32,260 bases of DNA from SIG455 sp045646385 (GCA_045646385.1 JAZRKQ010000022.1:1-32260), one strand, 5' to 3'; numbered from the stretch's first letter, positions 8,407-16,255 are shown. Made by a program: numbers and translations. The notes: generated by a model from the letters alone, not told the origin.

Positions 8407-9504
8407 ATGAAAAGTATTTTGAAATCTTCTGCTGCAGCAATAATGGTTGTTTTACTTATTATTTATCCCGATACCGTCATTAATTCTGCAATCAGCGCAA
8501 TGTCGACCTGCATAAATGTATTATTTCCGACATTGTTCCCCTTTTTCGTGCTATCAAAAATTTTTATTAAAAGCGGCGGTGCAAATATGCTTGGGAAAAT
8601 CTTTAATCCGTTTATGCGCCCCGTGTTCGGTATAAACGGTAACGGTGCATCTGCATTTATATTGGGTATTCTATGCGGATATCCCATTGGAGCAAAAACA
8701 GCAGTTGATTTATATAAAAATTCATACATATCAAAAAAAGAAGCAGAAAACCTTATCTGCTTTTCCAACAATTCGGGTCCTCTTTTCATTATCGGTGCTA
8801 TCGGCATTGGAATGCTTTCTTCGAAACCTGCAGGAATATTTTTATATACTATTCATATTTTATCCGCAATTACTATGGGTATTATATTAAAATTTACGTT
8901 ACCCGAACAGAAAAACATTAAACCAAGCAAGAGCAATATTATAAGTAAAAACATTTTTACGTCTTCTGTCGAAGAAAGTATGCAAACCATAATTAATGTT
9001 TTTGCATATGTTATTTTCTTTGGCATAATAATGGCAATATGCGAGGGGGCGTATCTGTTTTTACCTATAGAAAATTTACTTTCAATTTTTAATATTAATA
9101 CGGCTGTATCTGATTCTATCATATGCTCTTTTTTTGAAATAACAACCGGCATAAAAAAACTGAGTGCAACAGATAACGCACTCAGTTTAAAGCTTATATT
9201 AGTTTCATTTATGTTAGGCTGGTCAGGACTTTCCATACACTTTCAAACAAAAAGTGTTTTAGAAAATTTTGATTTTTCTTTTATAAAGTACTTATCTGTA
9301 AAATTTACTCAAGGAATTATTGCTTCCATATATGCCACAATAGGCTGCACAATGGTATCGTTTGAGAAAACCGTATTCATAAGCACATCATATAAACTAC
9401 CGGATATAGCAAATCTGCCTTTGCATCATTTTATTTTTACAATATTAATCGGTTGCATATACATTACCGTACAGCACCGTTCAAATAATAATAGCCGATG
9501 TTAA
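8407..9504 (+). CDS. ylbJ: Sporulation integral membrane protein YlbJ
   Basis: YlbJ is a polytopic membrane protein required for spore cortex and heat resistance in Bacillus and belongs to the nucleoside-recognition (Gate) family. The 365-residue protein begins with a hydrophobic span, then VLFPTLFPFFVLS, the GNGASAFILGILCGYPIGAK region (about residues 78-97) and SNNSGPLFIIGAIG (near 121-134). Several further spans follow. ATG 8407 follows AAAGGAG; an ATG four bases upstream opens only a short other frame. It is divergent from yqfC, and its last 41 bases overlap the end of tspO on the other strand. Confidence 0.9.
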   Translation: MKSILKSSAAAIMVVLLIIYPDTVINSAISAMSTCINVLFPTLFPFFVLSKIFIKSGGANMLGKIFNPFMRPVFGINGNGASAFILGILCGYPIGAKTAVDLYKNSYISKKEAENLICFSNNSGPLFIIGAIGIGMLSSKPAGIFLYTIHILSAITMGIILKFTLPEQKNIKPSKSNIISKNIFTSSVEESMQTIINVFAYVIFFGIIMAICEGAYLFLPIENLLSIFNINTAVSDSIICSFFEITTGIKKLSATDNALSLKLILVSFMLGWSGLSIHFQTKSVLENFDFSFIKYLSVKFTQGIIASIYATIGCTMVSFEKTVFISTSYKLPDIANLPLHHFIFTILIGCIYITVQHRSNNNSRC

Positions 9505-9961
9505 GCACTAATGCAAATATAAGCCACAATATATATGGTATCCAGAGTATTCCTGCCAATTTATTTATGTTATAAAACTTGTACGCAGTAATTATTGCAA
9601 AAACAATCATTGCAACAAGCCATATAATTGCAAAAAGGATTAATCCCCATTTAAAAAATATTGGTGTCCAGAAAAAATTAAGAACAAGCGAAATTGCAAA
9701 ATAAAATATTGCATCACGCACACCAGGTTTATCCAAACCGTCTTTTACAACAAGATATAGCGAAATCCCCATTAGTGTATATAAAATTGACCATACAATC
9801 GGAAATACAATTGGTGGAGGTGCAAACGAAGGTTGCATCATAGATGTATATACACCCTCTATATCTCCAGTTATAAGTGCGCTTAATCCCCCTACCGCTA
9901 ACGGTATTGCTACGCAGATAAGAAATGTAATAATTTTTTTGCCGTTTATTGCTTTGAACAT
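9464..9961 (-). CDS. tspO: TspO/MBR family membrane protein
   Basis: TspO-family proteins are five-helix membrane proteins that bind tetrapyrroles and are linked to stress signalling. The 165-residue protein has the family motifs PSFAPPPIVFPIVWSILYTLMG (helix 2), SLVLNFFWTPIFF (helix 3-4) and ILWIPYILWLIFALVLN (helix 5). The regular pattern of Pro and Trp residues is kept. Its 3' end overlaps ylbJ convergently by 41 bases, so the two messages are complementary at their ends. ATG 9961 follows CGAGGTG. Confidence 0.92.
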   Translation of the reverse strand: MFKAINGKKIITFLICVAIPLAVGGLSALITGDIEGVYTSMMQPSFAPPPIVFPIVWSILYTLMGISLYLVVKDGLDKPGVRDAIFYFAISLVLNFFWTPIFFKWGLILFAIIWLVAMIVFAIITAYKFYNINKLAGILWIPYILWLIFALVLNIGYYYLNGAVR

Positions 9962-9981
9962 ATATTAATCACCTCGCATCT

Positions 9982-10010
9982 ATTGTATGAGAGAAAATAT
10001 CTTTTTATAA
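9982..10010 (-). promoter_or_regulatory. Candidate sigma-E-like promoter of tspO
   Basis: The minus strand has CATACAAT (9982-9989), identical to the sigma-E -10 consensus as I recall it. TTATAAA (10004-10010) lies 14 bases upstream as a possible -35. A sigma-A reading (TACAAT with TTATAA) is also possible. The start codon is 20 bases downstream. Confidence 0.4.
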
Positions 10011-10026
10011 CATATATCCAATAACA

Positions 10027-10057
10027 AAAATAGCATCCCATAATGAGATGCTATTTT
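10027..10057 (-). terminator. Terminator of the G5/3D protein gene
   Basis: An 11-bp stem AAAATAGCATC/GATGCTATTTT with a 9-base loop begins 3 bases after the stop of the minus-strand gene at 10060. The stem ends in T residues on that strand. It separates that gene from tspO. Confidence 0.8.
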
Positions 10058-10059
10058 AT

Positions 10060-11082
10060 TTAGTCTAATACATAAACATTTGCTGTTCTTCTGCCAAACT
10101 GGCGAACTTTATAAGATGATGGGAAGAACAGGTCTACTTTATTACCTTTAATTGCTCCACCGGTGTCTTCTGCAACAGAATATCCGTATACCCAACTTCC
10201 GTCAGGTGCTTCAATATAAAGTTTTGTTCCCAAAGGAATTACTCTCGGGTCAACGGCAACCATACCGCTTGCAAGTGCTTTACCTGTAGCAGTAATAGGT
10301 CCCCAGGGGCCATTACTTTCGTAAGACGCATCGTATGCGGTAGCAGTACAGGTAATCACTTTTGAATATGTGAATGTTTTACCGTCAGGTGTTACAATTG
10401 TATTTGGTTTTGTACCAATATCTAAAATTTCAGTTACTGGCTGTTTTGTAATACTTTCTCCAATAACCTTTTCAGATACCAATACACCTTCACGGTATAT
10501 ATACTCTGTAGTAACAGTTTTATTGCCCAACTCTCCGTAACGTGTAACACTTACCAAATCTTTAGGGAGATTTTCGTTTTCACGTTTTTCAGTTTCGTAA
10601 GGAATTTCTAAAACATCAGTTTTAACAATTCTCTCTCCACGAATAACATTGATTTCCATACCATCAGTCACTGGAGTATCAAGTGCAGGAGTTACAATAT
10701 CATAACTTCTTGCCGCCTTGCCTTTTGCCTTTAAAAAATCAGCAACAGTATCTGTACTTGTCAAATACTCAACTGCTTCACCATTATCTGTAAGAGTAAC
10801 ATTTACTGCTCTTTTGACAACAATACGGTCTGCATCTTTCACCTGTACATCAAGTCCGGGAGTAACACTATCATATACTCCGATTGAAATGCCCTCGCTT
10901 CTCAGTACATGGAATATGCTTTTTGAAGTTCTGTCCACAACAATGACCTTACCGTCACAGTGAATTTCAACTTCATCTGATAATTTAGCCGAGTAAACTG
11001 TAATCGCTGTAACAAGCACAACAAACAACGTGACTACAGCAATAAGTCTTACTCTGCTTCTTATATTACCTATTAAATCCAT
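10060..11082 (-). CDS. Cell-wall G5/3D-domain protein (YabE-like)
   Basis: The protein (340 residues) is anchored by one N-terminal transmembrane span (about residues 12-31). Two DUF348 repeats follow (about 36-77 and 90-135; both contain the pattern DxVTPxLDxxVxDxxxI), then a G5 domain (about 150-225) and a C-terminal 3D domain (about 248-340). The 3D part shows the conserved Asp residues in VDPRVIPLG, AEDTGGAIKG and NKVDLFF. It has the stem and catalytic fold of Rpf/MltA-like peptidoglycan lytic enzymes such as YabE and YocH, so it probably remodels or cleaves wall glycan outside the membrane. The start is an ATG with AGGAGG 5 bases upstream. It is expressed from a strong promoter through a structured leader. 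Confidence 0.85.
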   Translation of the reverse strand: MDLIGNIRSRVRLIAVVTLFVVLVTAITVYSAKLSDEVEIHCDGKVIVVDRTSKSIFHVLRSEGISIGVYDSVTPGLDVQVKDADRIVVKRAVNVTLTDNGEAVEYLTSTDTVADFLKAKGKAARSYDIVTPALDTPVTDGMEINVIRGERIVKTDVLEIPYETEKRENENLPKDLVSVTRYGELGNKTVTTEYIYREGVLVSEKVIGESITKQPVTEILDIGTKPNTIVTPDGKTFTYSKVITCTATAYDASYESNGPWGPITATGKALASGMVAVDPRVIPLGTKLYIEAPDGSWVYGYSVAEDTGGAIKGNKVDLFFPSSYKVRQFGRRTANVYVLD

Positions 11083-11100
11083 ATTTACCTCCTGAATTTA

Positions 11101-11168
11101 ACAAGCGCATAAAACTATGCACCTGTTTTGTATTGCGTTTTCCCGCCTTTGGCAGAAATAACCGCAAT
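11101..11168 (-). promoter_or_regulatory. Structured 5' leader of the G5/3D gene
   Basis: The roughly 100-base leader contains two hairpins on the minus strand. The one nearer the gene pairs 11101-11111 with 11116-11126, 11 bp including G-U pairs with a 4-base loop, ending 8 bases before AGGAGG. The other pairs ATTGCG with CGCAAT (11132-11137 and 11163-11168) around an inner GC-rich hairpin (11141-11157, loop AAA). This could be a riboswitch or attenuator. Related wall-lytic genes are often controlled by c-di-AMP (ydaO-type) riboswitches, but I do not recognise that consensus here. Confidence 0.45.
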
Positions 11169-11184
11169 TTTCTTCGGCTGGTAC

Positions 11185-11213
11185 ATTCTACGTTAATAAT
11201 TTTGATTTGTCAA
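11185..11213 (-). promoter_or_regulatory. Sigma-A promoter of the G5/3D gene
   Basis: On the minus strand TTGACA (11208-11213) and TAGAAT (11185-11190) are separated by 17 bases. This predicts a start about 100 bases before the ATG. Confidence 0.8.
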
Positions 11214-11363
11214 ATCCTCTTACATTTTTTACCAAAAATCAATGTGCAGATTTACCAACGTTTTTTTGTCTTTTAAAGATTATAACCATTTTTTACCATT
11301 TTAATCAAAATCGGCTAAAACCGCCTATCCACGTGGTTATTTCAAGTTTACGCAAATATTTTT

Positions 11364-11399
11364 AAGATATTACAAAAATGTTACATTTCGTAATATCTT
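11364..11399. repeat. 10-bp inverted repeat
   Basis: AAGATATTAC (11364-11373) is followed after 16 bases by its exact complement GTAATATCTT (11390-11399). It could be a regulator-binding site or a weak hairpin; no T-run follows on either strand. Confidence 0.55.
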
Positions 11400-11596
11400 T
11401 GTGAAGATTTAACGAATTTTATTATGTTTTTTTACCTTTAACCACCTTAAAGCATGTCAATTTACATTTTATTACAATTATTTTTTAGTTCTCTAAACAA
11501 CCTTTTTTGTTTATTATCAACAATGCCGTGAATGTTTTAGCAGATACAACTATGCTATACTTCTATCAAAACCATAGAAATAAGTAAAATAATGTA

Positions 11597-11628
11597 AAAA
11601 ATGAAGTTTCTACAAAAACTTCATTTTT
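11597..11628. terminator. Orphan terminator-like hairpin
   Basis: A 13-bp perfect stem (11597-11609 with 11616-11628, core ATGAAGTTT/AAACTTCAT) with a 6-base loop is bordered by A and T runs and would work in either direction. No annotated gene ends nearby. On the plus strand it would end a transcript of about 60 bases from the extended -10 at 11553-11561. Confidence 0.5.
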
Positions 11629-11693
11629 AGCGCAATATATTTCATTATAAATATCTTTTTTAATAAATTTATGTTACAAAATGTAGATATATA

Positions 11694-11721
11694 TTGAATC
11701 TACTTATATATATGATAGAAT
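11694..11721 (+). promoter_or_regulatory. Promoter of the NlpC/P60 gene
   Basis: TTGAAT (11694-11699) and TAGAAT (11716-11721) are 16 bases apart and precede the Shine-Dalgarno by 6 bases, which makes the leader very short. The -35 overlaps the inverted repeat GTAGAT/ATCTAC (11683-11688 and 11698-11703), a possible operator. Confidence 0.5.
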
Positions 11722-11742
11722 TTTGTTAAGGTGGTGTTTTAT

Positions 11743-12768
11743 TTGAAAAAAATAATTTCTTTACTATTAACATTTATAATGATATTTCCTTCTGTTTTTG
11801 CTGATGAGATGAGTTATGAACCTATAGGTGACAGAATTGCAAAAGAGGCTGCACACTGGATTGGCTCGCCATATGGTACTTCCGACGGAAGTGAAGGTTA
11901 CGGAAGCGAAGTTGACTGTAGTGGTTTGGTACTTCAGGTTTATAAGGCATTTGGTATAGAACTTCCTCGAAATAGTGCCCTTCAGGCTAAAGAGGGAGAA
12001 TTAGTTCAACTTAACGAAATGATTGCCGGTGACATTGTTTGTTTTATGTATGAAGATGGTTCTATCGGTCATGTAGGCATATATATCGGTGGAAATTCTA
12101 TGATACACTCCCCACGTCCGGAGAAAACTGTGGAGATTTCCAGTTACTTTGAAGATTGGGGCACTATTAAAGCCGTTTACGGCAGAAGAATTGCTGTTGA
12201 AAGCGATTATATTCCCGAACAATTGCCGGAAGAAATTAATACTAAGGTGGTTAAATCGCTATCTACACCAAACTCGATGCGTATGAATCATTTAGACGGA
12301 ATTGACTATATGCCAAAAGTAGATATTAACGACCCGCAAGAGGTAATTTTGCAAATAGGAAATCCGATTATGACGGTAAACGGCAAGGACAAGCCTATAG
12401 ACGAATCCGGAGAAATATTTCCTATAATTATAAACAACCGCACACTTCTTCCATTACGAAAAGTTGCTGAAGAATTCGGTGCTGAAGTCAACTGGCTTGG
12501 CGGAGAAAAAGGTGAAATCAACATAAAATACGGTGAATACGATTTGACTTTATGGATTGGCGAAGATTACATTGTTTCCAACGGTATGTCTGTTGAAATA
12601 GATTCTGTACCTATAATTATAGATGGAAGAACTTATTTACCTATAAAATTTATAGCAGATGAATTTGGCTGGAATGTTGCGTGGAATGACAATGAAAAAA
12701 CCGTAACCATTTCTGCAAATCAAGACATCTTTTATGATGAATATTATTACTATGGTTACGGCTATTAA
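11743..12768 (+). CDS. Secreted NlpC/P60 peptidase with copper-amine-oxidase-like stalk domain
   Basis: This is a predicted exported peptidoglycan endopeptidase of 341 residues. A signal peptide (KKII then a Leu/Ile/Phe core) ends near Ala20. The NlpC/P60 domain follows, with Cys59 in DCSGLVLQ and His110 in GHVGIYIGG as the likely catalytic pair. Residues of about 195-325 form the stalk domain found in clostridial surface proteins (PIIINNRTLLPLRKVAEEFG and IIIDGRTYLPIKFIADEFGW). I chose TTG 11743 because AAGGTGGTG lies 6 bases upstream; the GTG at 11731 lies inside that ribosome site. The tail is Tyr/Gly rich (DEYYYYGYGY). It ends convergently with the next gene, sharing a TTAA. Confidence 0.88.
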   Translation: MKKIISLLLTFIMIFPSVFADEMSYEPIGDRIAKEAAHWIGSPYGTSDGSEGYGSEVDCSGLVLQVYKAFGIELPRNSALQAKEGELVQLNEMIAGDIVCFMYEDGSIGHVGIYIGGNSMIHSPRPEKTVEISSYFEDWGTIKAVYGRRIAVESDYIPEQLPEEINTKVVKSLSTPNSMRMNHLDGIDYMPKVDINDPQEVILQIGNPIMTVNGKDKPIDESGEIFPIIINNRTLLPLRKVAEEFGAEVNWLGGEKGEINIKYGEYDLTLWIGEDYIVSNGMSVEIDSVPIIIDGRTYLPIKFIADEFGWNVAWNDNEKTVTISANQDIFYDEYYYYGYGY

Positions 12769-13460
12769 TTTAAAATTTCTGTGTTTATAAGTTCATTTAC
12801 TTTATTTACATCAGGCATATAAAATACTCTGTCTGCAATTGCAAAATGTGTTCCTGACACTGTATAATATTGGTTTGTATGCTTTGAAAACCTGTTTATA
12901 AAATTTGCATATTCATCTGTTTTAAGCAATGTGAGGTCTGTGCTTGATACACTTAATATTTGTTTAAGATATTCGCTTAGATTTCCCTGCTGCCACAACC
13001 CCTCAGATAATATATAGCGCACAGCGGCAGAGTAACTTAAATCTCCGCTGTATAAATCAGACGTTTTAATTATAAGATGGTAGTCAATGGTAAGCGGAAC
13101 AATATCATCAAGAACATTTCGCAACATATCTACTCCACCGATATTTGTCACATCTTTAAACATCTGGTCGCTTGTAGCAACCTTAACTCTTGTTTCGGCA
13201 GGAATTGTAATTAATTTTATTGTATTGTCCTTTGGATCAAAACTTGCTATCACATTTGAATCTAAAGTGTTTGTTTCGCTATTCTGGACAGAAATAAAAA
13301 TATTTTTGTGAATAAAATCTCCAACAACGGTTTTATTTGAAGTAGCATCATTCTCTGCATCAAATATGCCATAACATACAAATGCGCTCGATACTGCTGA
13401 AAACACAGTTATTGCAACAGCAACAAATGGCAATATAATCTTATATTTTATCTCAATCAC
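12765..13460 (-). CDS. LytR-CpsA-Psr-like membrane protein, short and divergent
   Basis: The protein has an N-terminal transmembrane span (about residues 8-30) and an outside domain resembling the LCP fold. Visible features are VIASFDPKDNTIKLITIPAETRVKV followed by a GGVDMLRNVLDDIVPLTIDYHLII region. LCP proteins attach teichoic acids or other glycopolymers to peptidoglycan. At 231 residues it is shorter than usual, and the typical IPRDT motif with its lipid-phosphate-binding Arg reads IPAET. It may therefore be a non-catalytic or specialised homologue. The start is uncertain: GTG 13460 is itself part of GAGGTG, and an ATT or ATA start just downstream is possible. Confidence 0.65.
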   Translation of the reverse strand: MIEIKYKIILPFVAVAITVFSAVSSAFVCYGIFDAENDATSNKTVVGDFIHKNIFISVQNSETNTLDSNVIASFDPKDNTIKLITIPAETRVKVATSDQMFKDVTNIGGVDMLRNVLDDIVPLTIDYHLIIKTSDLYSGDLSYSAAVRYILSEGLWQQGNLSEYLKQILSVSSTDLTLLKTDEYANFINRFSKHTNQYYTVSGTHFAIADRVFYMPDVNKVNELINTEILN

Positions 13461-13486
13461 CTCTTTTCAAAAGATAGTCTATTTAT

Positions 13487-13515
13487 ATTGTATTAAACAT
13501 TAAGCAAAATATCAA
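13487..13515 (-). promoter_or_regulatory. Promoter of the LCP-like gene
   Basis: On the minus strand TTGATA (13510-13515) and TACAAT (13487-13492) are 17 bases apart, giving a short leader of about 20 bases. Confidence 0.65.
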
Positions 13516-13545
13516 GAAAAATTTTTATTTTCAAGGAGAAAAACA

Positions 13546-14025
13546 ATGAAATCACGTTTTATAACGCAAGCAGCAACTATTTCAGCAATATACGTCGCAC
13601 TTTCGTGGATATTTGCACCGATAAGTTTTGGGCACAATTTATTCCAGTTCAGAATATCTGAGGCCCTTACTGTTTTACCGCTGTTTACCCCTGCGGCCAT
13701 ACCGGGATTATTTCTTGGTTGCGCACTTTCAAATCTTTTAATCGGCGGATTGGGTGTAATTGATTTAGTGCTTGGCTCTGCGGCTACGTTGACAGCGGCT
13801 GTTCTTTCATACATATTAAGAAAAAAGAACAAGTTAATATCTCTTGCACCACCTGTTATAATTAATGCCCTTGTTGTAGGCACATATCTTAACTATCTTA
13901 TTTCCCCGGAAATAAATGTACTGATAAATATAGGATGGGTATTCTTAGGTCAAGTCGTTTCATGCTATTTTCTTGGATTGCCGCTATGTTCTGCAATAGA
14001 AAAGTACGCAAAAAAGTTTTTTTAG
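13546..14025 (+). CDS. queT: QueT family queuosine-precursor transporter
   Basis: QueT is the substrate-binding membrane component of an ECF-type transporter for queuosine precursors. The 159-residue protein has five to six hydrophobic spans and the family segments APISFGHNLFQFRISEALTV (about residues 25-44) and FTPAAIPGLFLGCALSNLL. An ATG with AAGGAG 7 bases upstream gives the start. Many queT genes have a preQ1 riboswitch, but the 85-base upstream region shows no such element. Its terminator is shared convergently with tmk. Confidence 0.85.
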   Translation: MKSRFITQAATISAIYVALSWIFAPISFGHNLFQFRISEALTVLPLFTPAAIPGLFLGCALSNLLIGGLGVIDLVLGSAATLTAAVLSYILRKKNKLISLAPPVIINALVVGTYLNYLISPEINVLINIGWVFLGQVVSCYFLGLPLCSAIEKYAKKFF

Positions 14026-14030
14026 TAAAC

Positions 14031-14056
14031 AAAAACCACTCATAAGAGTGGTTTTT
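14031..14056. terminator. Bidirectional terminator between queT and tmk
   Basis: The stem AAAAACCACTC/GAGTGGTTTTT (11 bp, 4-base loop) lies between the convergent stops of queT (14025) and tmk (14061). A and T tracts on both sides suit termination in both directions. Confidence 0.88.
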
Positions 14057-14060
14057 AATT

Positions 14061-14732
14061 TTATAATATATTTTTTACTTTACTGTAAATTTCATCAGCA
14101 ATATCTTCTATCGAACGTACTTTACCGTCTTTAACGCACGATATTGCATTCCAGCCGTATTTATTTGCGACCCCCACAGCATTGTTATATGATTTATTTA
14201 AATATTCCGTATCGCTTTCATGAATATCTTTAACATCGCTCTGATTAATTTTGTTTTTTCTGTTTTGCATAAGTTCCACAGCATATTTAACAGGCATATC
14301 AAGAAAAATAATTAAATCCGGTTCCGGAAGCGAAAGTTTTTTATATTCAAAATCATAAAGCCAATCGAGAAATGCGTCTTTTTCATCGGAAATATCGATT
14401 TTTGACGCCTGATGTACCATATTAGATGTTACATATCTGTCAGCAATAACAATACCATCACCACTGAAAATATCTTTCCATTCTCCGTTTACAGATGCAA
14501 ATCTGTCAATTGCGAAAAAGGACGATGCCGTATAAGCATTAACGCTTTCGGCTTCCGTTCCGAAATCTCCGTTTAAGTACATTTTTACAATTGAAGATGA
14601 CGGACTTTCATAATTTGGAAAAGATACCTTATCAACACGCTCAAACTCGTTTTTTAAGCGTTTATACAGCATTTCTGTCTGTGTGGCTTTACCGCTTGAG
14701 TCAACACCCTCTATAACAATAAGTTTACTCAT
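14061..14732 (-). CDS. tmk: Thymidylate kinase
   Basis: It phosphorylates dTMP to dTDP with ATP. The 223-residue protein has the P-loop GVDSSGKATQT at about 9-19, the DR-containing lid partner (IADRYVTSNMVHQASK, about 96-111) and a LIFLDMP strand near 140-146. It starts inside the stop codon of thyX (4-base ATGA overlap). The dTMP-producing and dTMP-using enzymes are therefore translated from one message in order. The P-loop is the SSGKATQ variant rather than the commoner GAGKTTQ. Confidence 0.93.
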   Translation of the reverse strand: MSKLIVIEGVDSSGKATQTEMLYKRLKNEFERVDKVSFPNYESPSSSIVKMYLNGDFGTEAESVNAYTASSFFAIDRFASVNGEWKDIFSGDGIVIADRYVTSNMVHQASKIDISDEKDAFLDWLYDFEYKKLSLPEPDLIIFLDMPVKYAVELMQNRKNKINQSDVKDIHESDTEYLNKSYNNAVGVANKYGWNAISCVKDGKVRSIEDIADEIYSKVKNIL

Positions 14733-15502
14733 CTTGCACTCACCTTCATACTGCCGAAATATTCTCTTTTTTCAAGCATCTTTCCGCACGACATTGCTCC
14801 TTCAGGGCAAGGGCCGTTAACGCATCTCGGTCCAGCTTTCGAAAACAAAGTAGGTGCAACATCTTTTACAAGAGCAAGCATCTGGCACGCAAGGTCACGT
14901 ATTTCCCACTGTGCACGTTCGCAACATCTGTGGTGGAAAAAGTTTATCAGACTGCGCGCATTTAAAGTGGCAATCATTTTTGTTTCACACGCATTAGGAA
15001 GAACATATCTGGCATCTTCAATAGCCTTTTTCTCAGCAGCATTTTTAGCCTTGCTTTCCTCTATACCCGCAGCAATCATATCCGCATAATGCTTTTCAAA
15101 CAGAATATCGGCAAGTTCGTTATACGATTTAATATCATCTTCCATCGCTTTTAAAAAGGCTGCCTTCGCCTCCGGAATTTTTTCGATTTCAGGCGGGGTT
15201 ATAAATTCAAACTGTCCTTCTTTTACGTATCTTTGAGATTTAACGCTGTACGATGCAATTCTGTGCCTTGTAAACTGCGCAAGCAAAGAACGGCTTACTC
15301 CCTCAATACCGAAAGTAAACGTAATATGTTCTATAGGACTTTCGTGTCCCATACTCATAAGTCTTTTCAAAAATTTTTCTGTTTTTTCTTCGTCCAATCC
15401 ATCTAAAATTCCATCTATACCTGATGAAGAATAACAAAGTTTTGCTGCAGCGGCAATTATTTTCTCCGGCTCCGGAGTGTACTGTAAAAGTTCAACGTTC
15501 AT
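14729..15502 (-). CDS. thyX: Flavin-dependent thymidylate synthase ThyX
   Basis: ThyX makes dTMP from dUMP with methylenetetrahydrofolate and reduced FAD, replacing ThyA. The diagnostic motif RHRIASYSVKSQRY is present at about residues 79-92, after HESPIEHITFTFG. The C-terminal ARSLINFFHHRCCERAQWEIR segment with a conserved Arg follows. The tail contains a Cys-rich GPRCVNGPCPEGAMSCGK that resembles a metal-binding or disordered addition. The length of 257 is within the family range. It lies between tagA (9 bases upstream) and tmk. Confidence 0.95.
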   Translation of the reverse strand: MNVELLQYTPEPEKIIAAAAKLCYSSSGIDGILDGLDEEKTEKFLKRLMSMGHESPIEHITFTFGIEGVSRSLLAQFTRHRIASYSVKSQRYVKEGQFEFITPPEIEKIPEAKAAFLKAMEDDIKSYNELADILFEKHYADMIAAGIEESKAKNAAEKKAIEDARYVLPNACETKMIATLNARSLINFFHHRCCERAQWEIRDLACQMLALVKDVAPTLFSKAGPRCVNGPCPEGAMSCGKMLEKREYFGSMKVSAR

Positions 15503-15511
15503 ATTTATCCC

Positions 15512-16255
15512 CTATTTCTGTTTGAATTTTTTACCTTTTAATAAAACCGTTATACCAAACTTAGGCAAATCCAACATTCTGAAAAAACGCTTAGGTTGTT
15601 TTATAAGTCTGTAAAGCCATTCGACGCCATGCTTTTGATAAAACAGCGGTGCACGTTCAACAGTTCCTGCAAAAACATCTAAACTGCCGCCAAGTCCCAT
15701 ACAAACTTTACAGTTAAGTTCTTTTTTATGTTCATTAATCCATTTTTCCTGCTTGGGTGCTCCAAGACACACAAAAAGTACATCAGGTGATTTTATATTT
15801 ATATCAGTTATTATCTGCTTTTCCTTTTCGGCATCAAAATATCCGTCTGCGCAACCTGAGATTACCAAGCCACTATATTTTTTCTGCAAATTCTGTGCAG
15901 CAATTTCCGCTACTCCCGGCTTAGAGCCAAAAAGATATATGCTTTTGCCATCAGCACTCATTTTTTCGAGTAATCTGCACGCAACGTCGTATCCAGCGCA
16001 CCTTTCTGCGATGGGGTTGTTTAAAATTTTAGAAGCATATACAACACCAATACCATCAGCAGTTAAAAGCGATGCATTATTTAATATATCACAGATTTCT
16101 TTACTTCTGTATCCTTGCATAATTATTTCAGAATTAGGTGTAAATACAGATTTGGTTTCTCCGCATTCCGCAATGTATCCCATAATAATATCAGATGCTT
16201 GCTCGATGTTTACTTTGTCCACCATTACACCAAGTATATTAACTTTATCAATCAT
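15512..16255 (-). CDS. tagA: WecG/TagA/CpsF family glycosyltransferase
   Basis: This family transfers N-acetylmannosamine (or a similar sugar) to lipid-linked GlcNAc in teichoic-acid or capsule linkage units. Motifs are PNSEIIMQGYRS, LTADGIGVVYASK (about residues 64-76), IYLFGSKPGVAE, and the PDVLFVCLGAPKQEKW signature near 158-173. GLGGSLDVFAGTVERAP follows. ATG 16255 was chosen over TTG 16267 because the latter is part of the ribosome site TTGGAGG. The protein has 247 residues. The tagA symbol is by family; the exact polymer is not known. Confidence 0.88.
   Translation of the reverse strand: MIDKVNILGVMVDKVNIEQASDIIMGYIAECGETKSVFTPNSEIIMQGYRSKEICDILNNASLLTADGIGVVYASKILNNPIAERCAGYDVACRLLEKMSADGKSIYLFGSKPGVAEIAAQNLQKKYSGLVISGCADGYFDAEKEKQIITDINIKSPDVLFVCLGAPKQEKWINEHKKELNCKVCMGLGGSLDVFAGTVERAPLFYQKHGVEWLYRLIKQPKRFFRMLDLPKFGITVLLKGKKFKQK

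Larger units (their letters stand above)
11214..11693. other. 480-base AT-rich intergenic region without a gene
   Basis: I see no plausible coding frame on either strand. The stretch holds an inverted repeat at 11364-11399, a terminator-like hairpin at 11597-11628, and an extended -10 element TGcTATACT at 11553-11561 on the plus strand. The palindrome CCACGTGG lies near 11328-11335. It separates two divergently transcribed wall-protein genes. Confidence 0.6.

Noticed and set aside
13461..13545. preQ1 riboswitch before queT
   Set aside because: The 85-base region has no preQ1 hairpin or the expected A-rich tail sequence.
14729..14732. thyX-tmk overlap as a novel arrangement
   Set aside because: A 4-base ATGA overlap between genes of consecutive steps is ordinary translational coupling.
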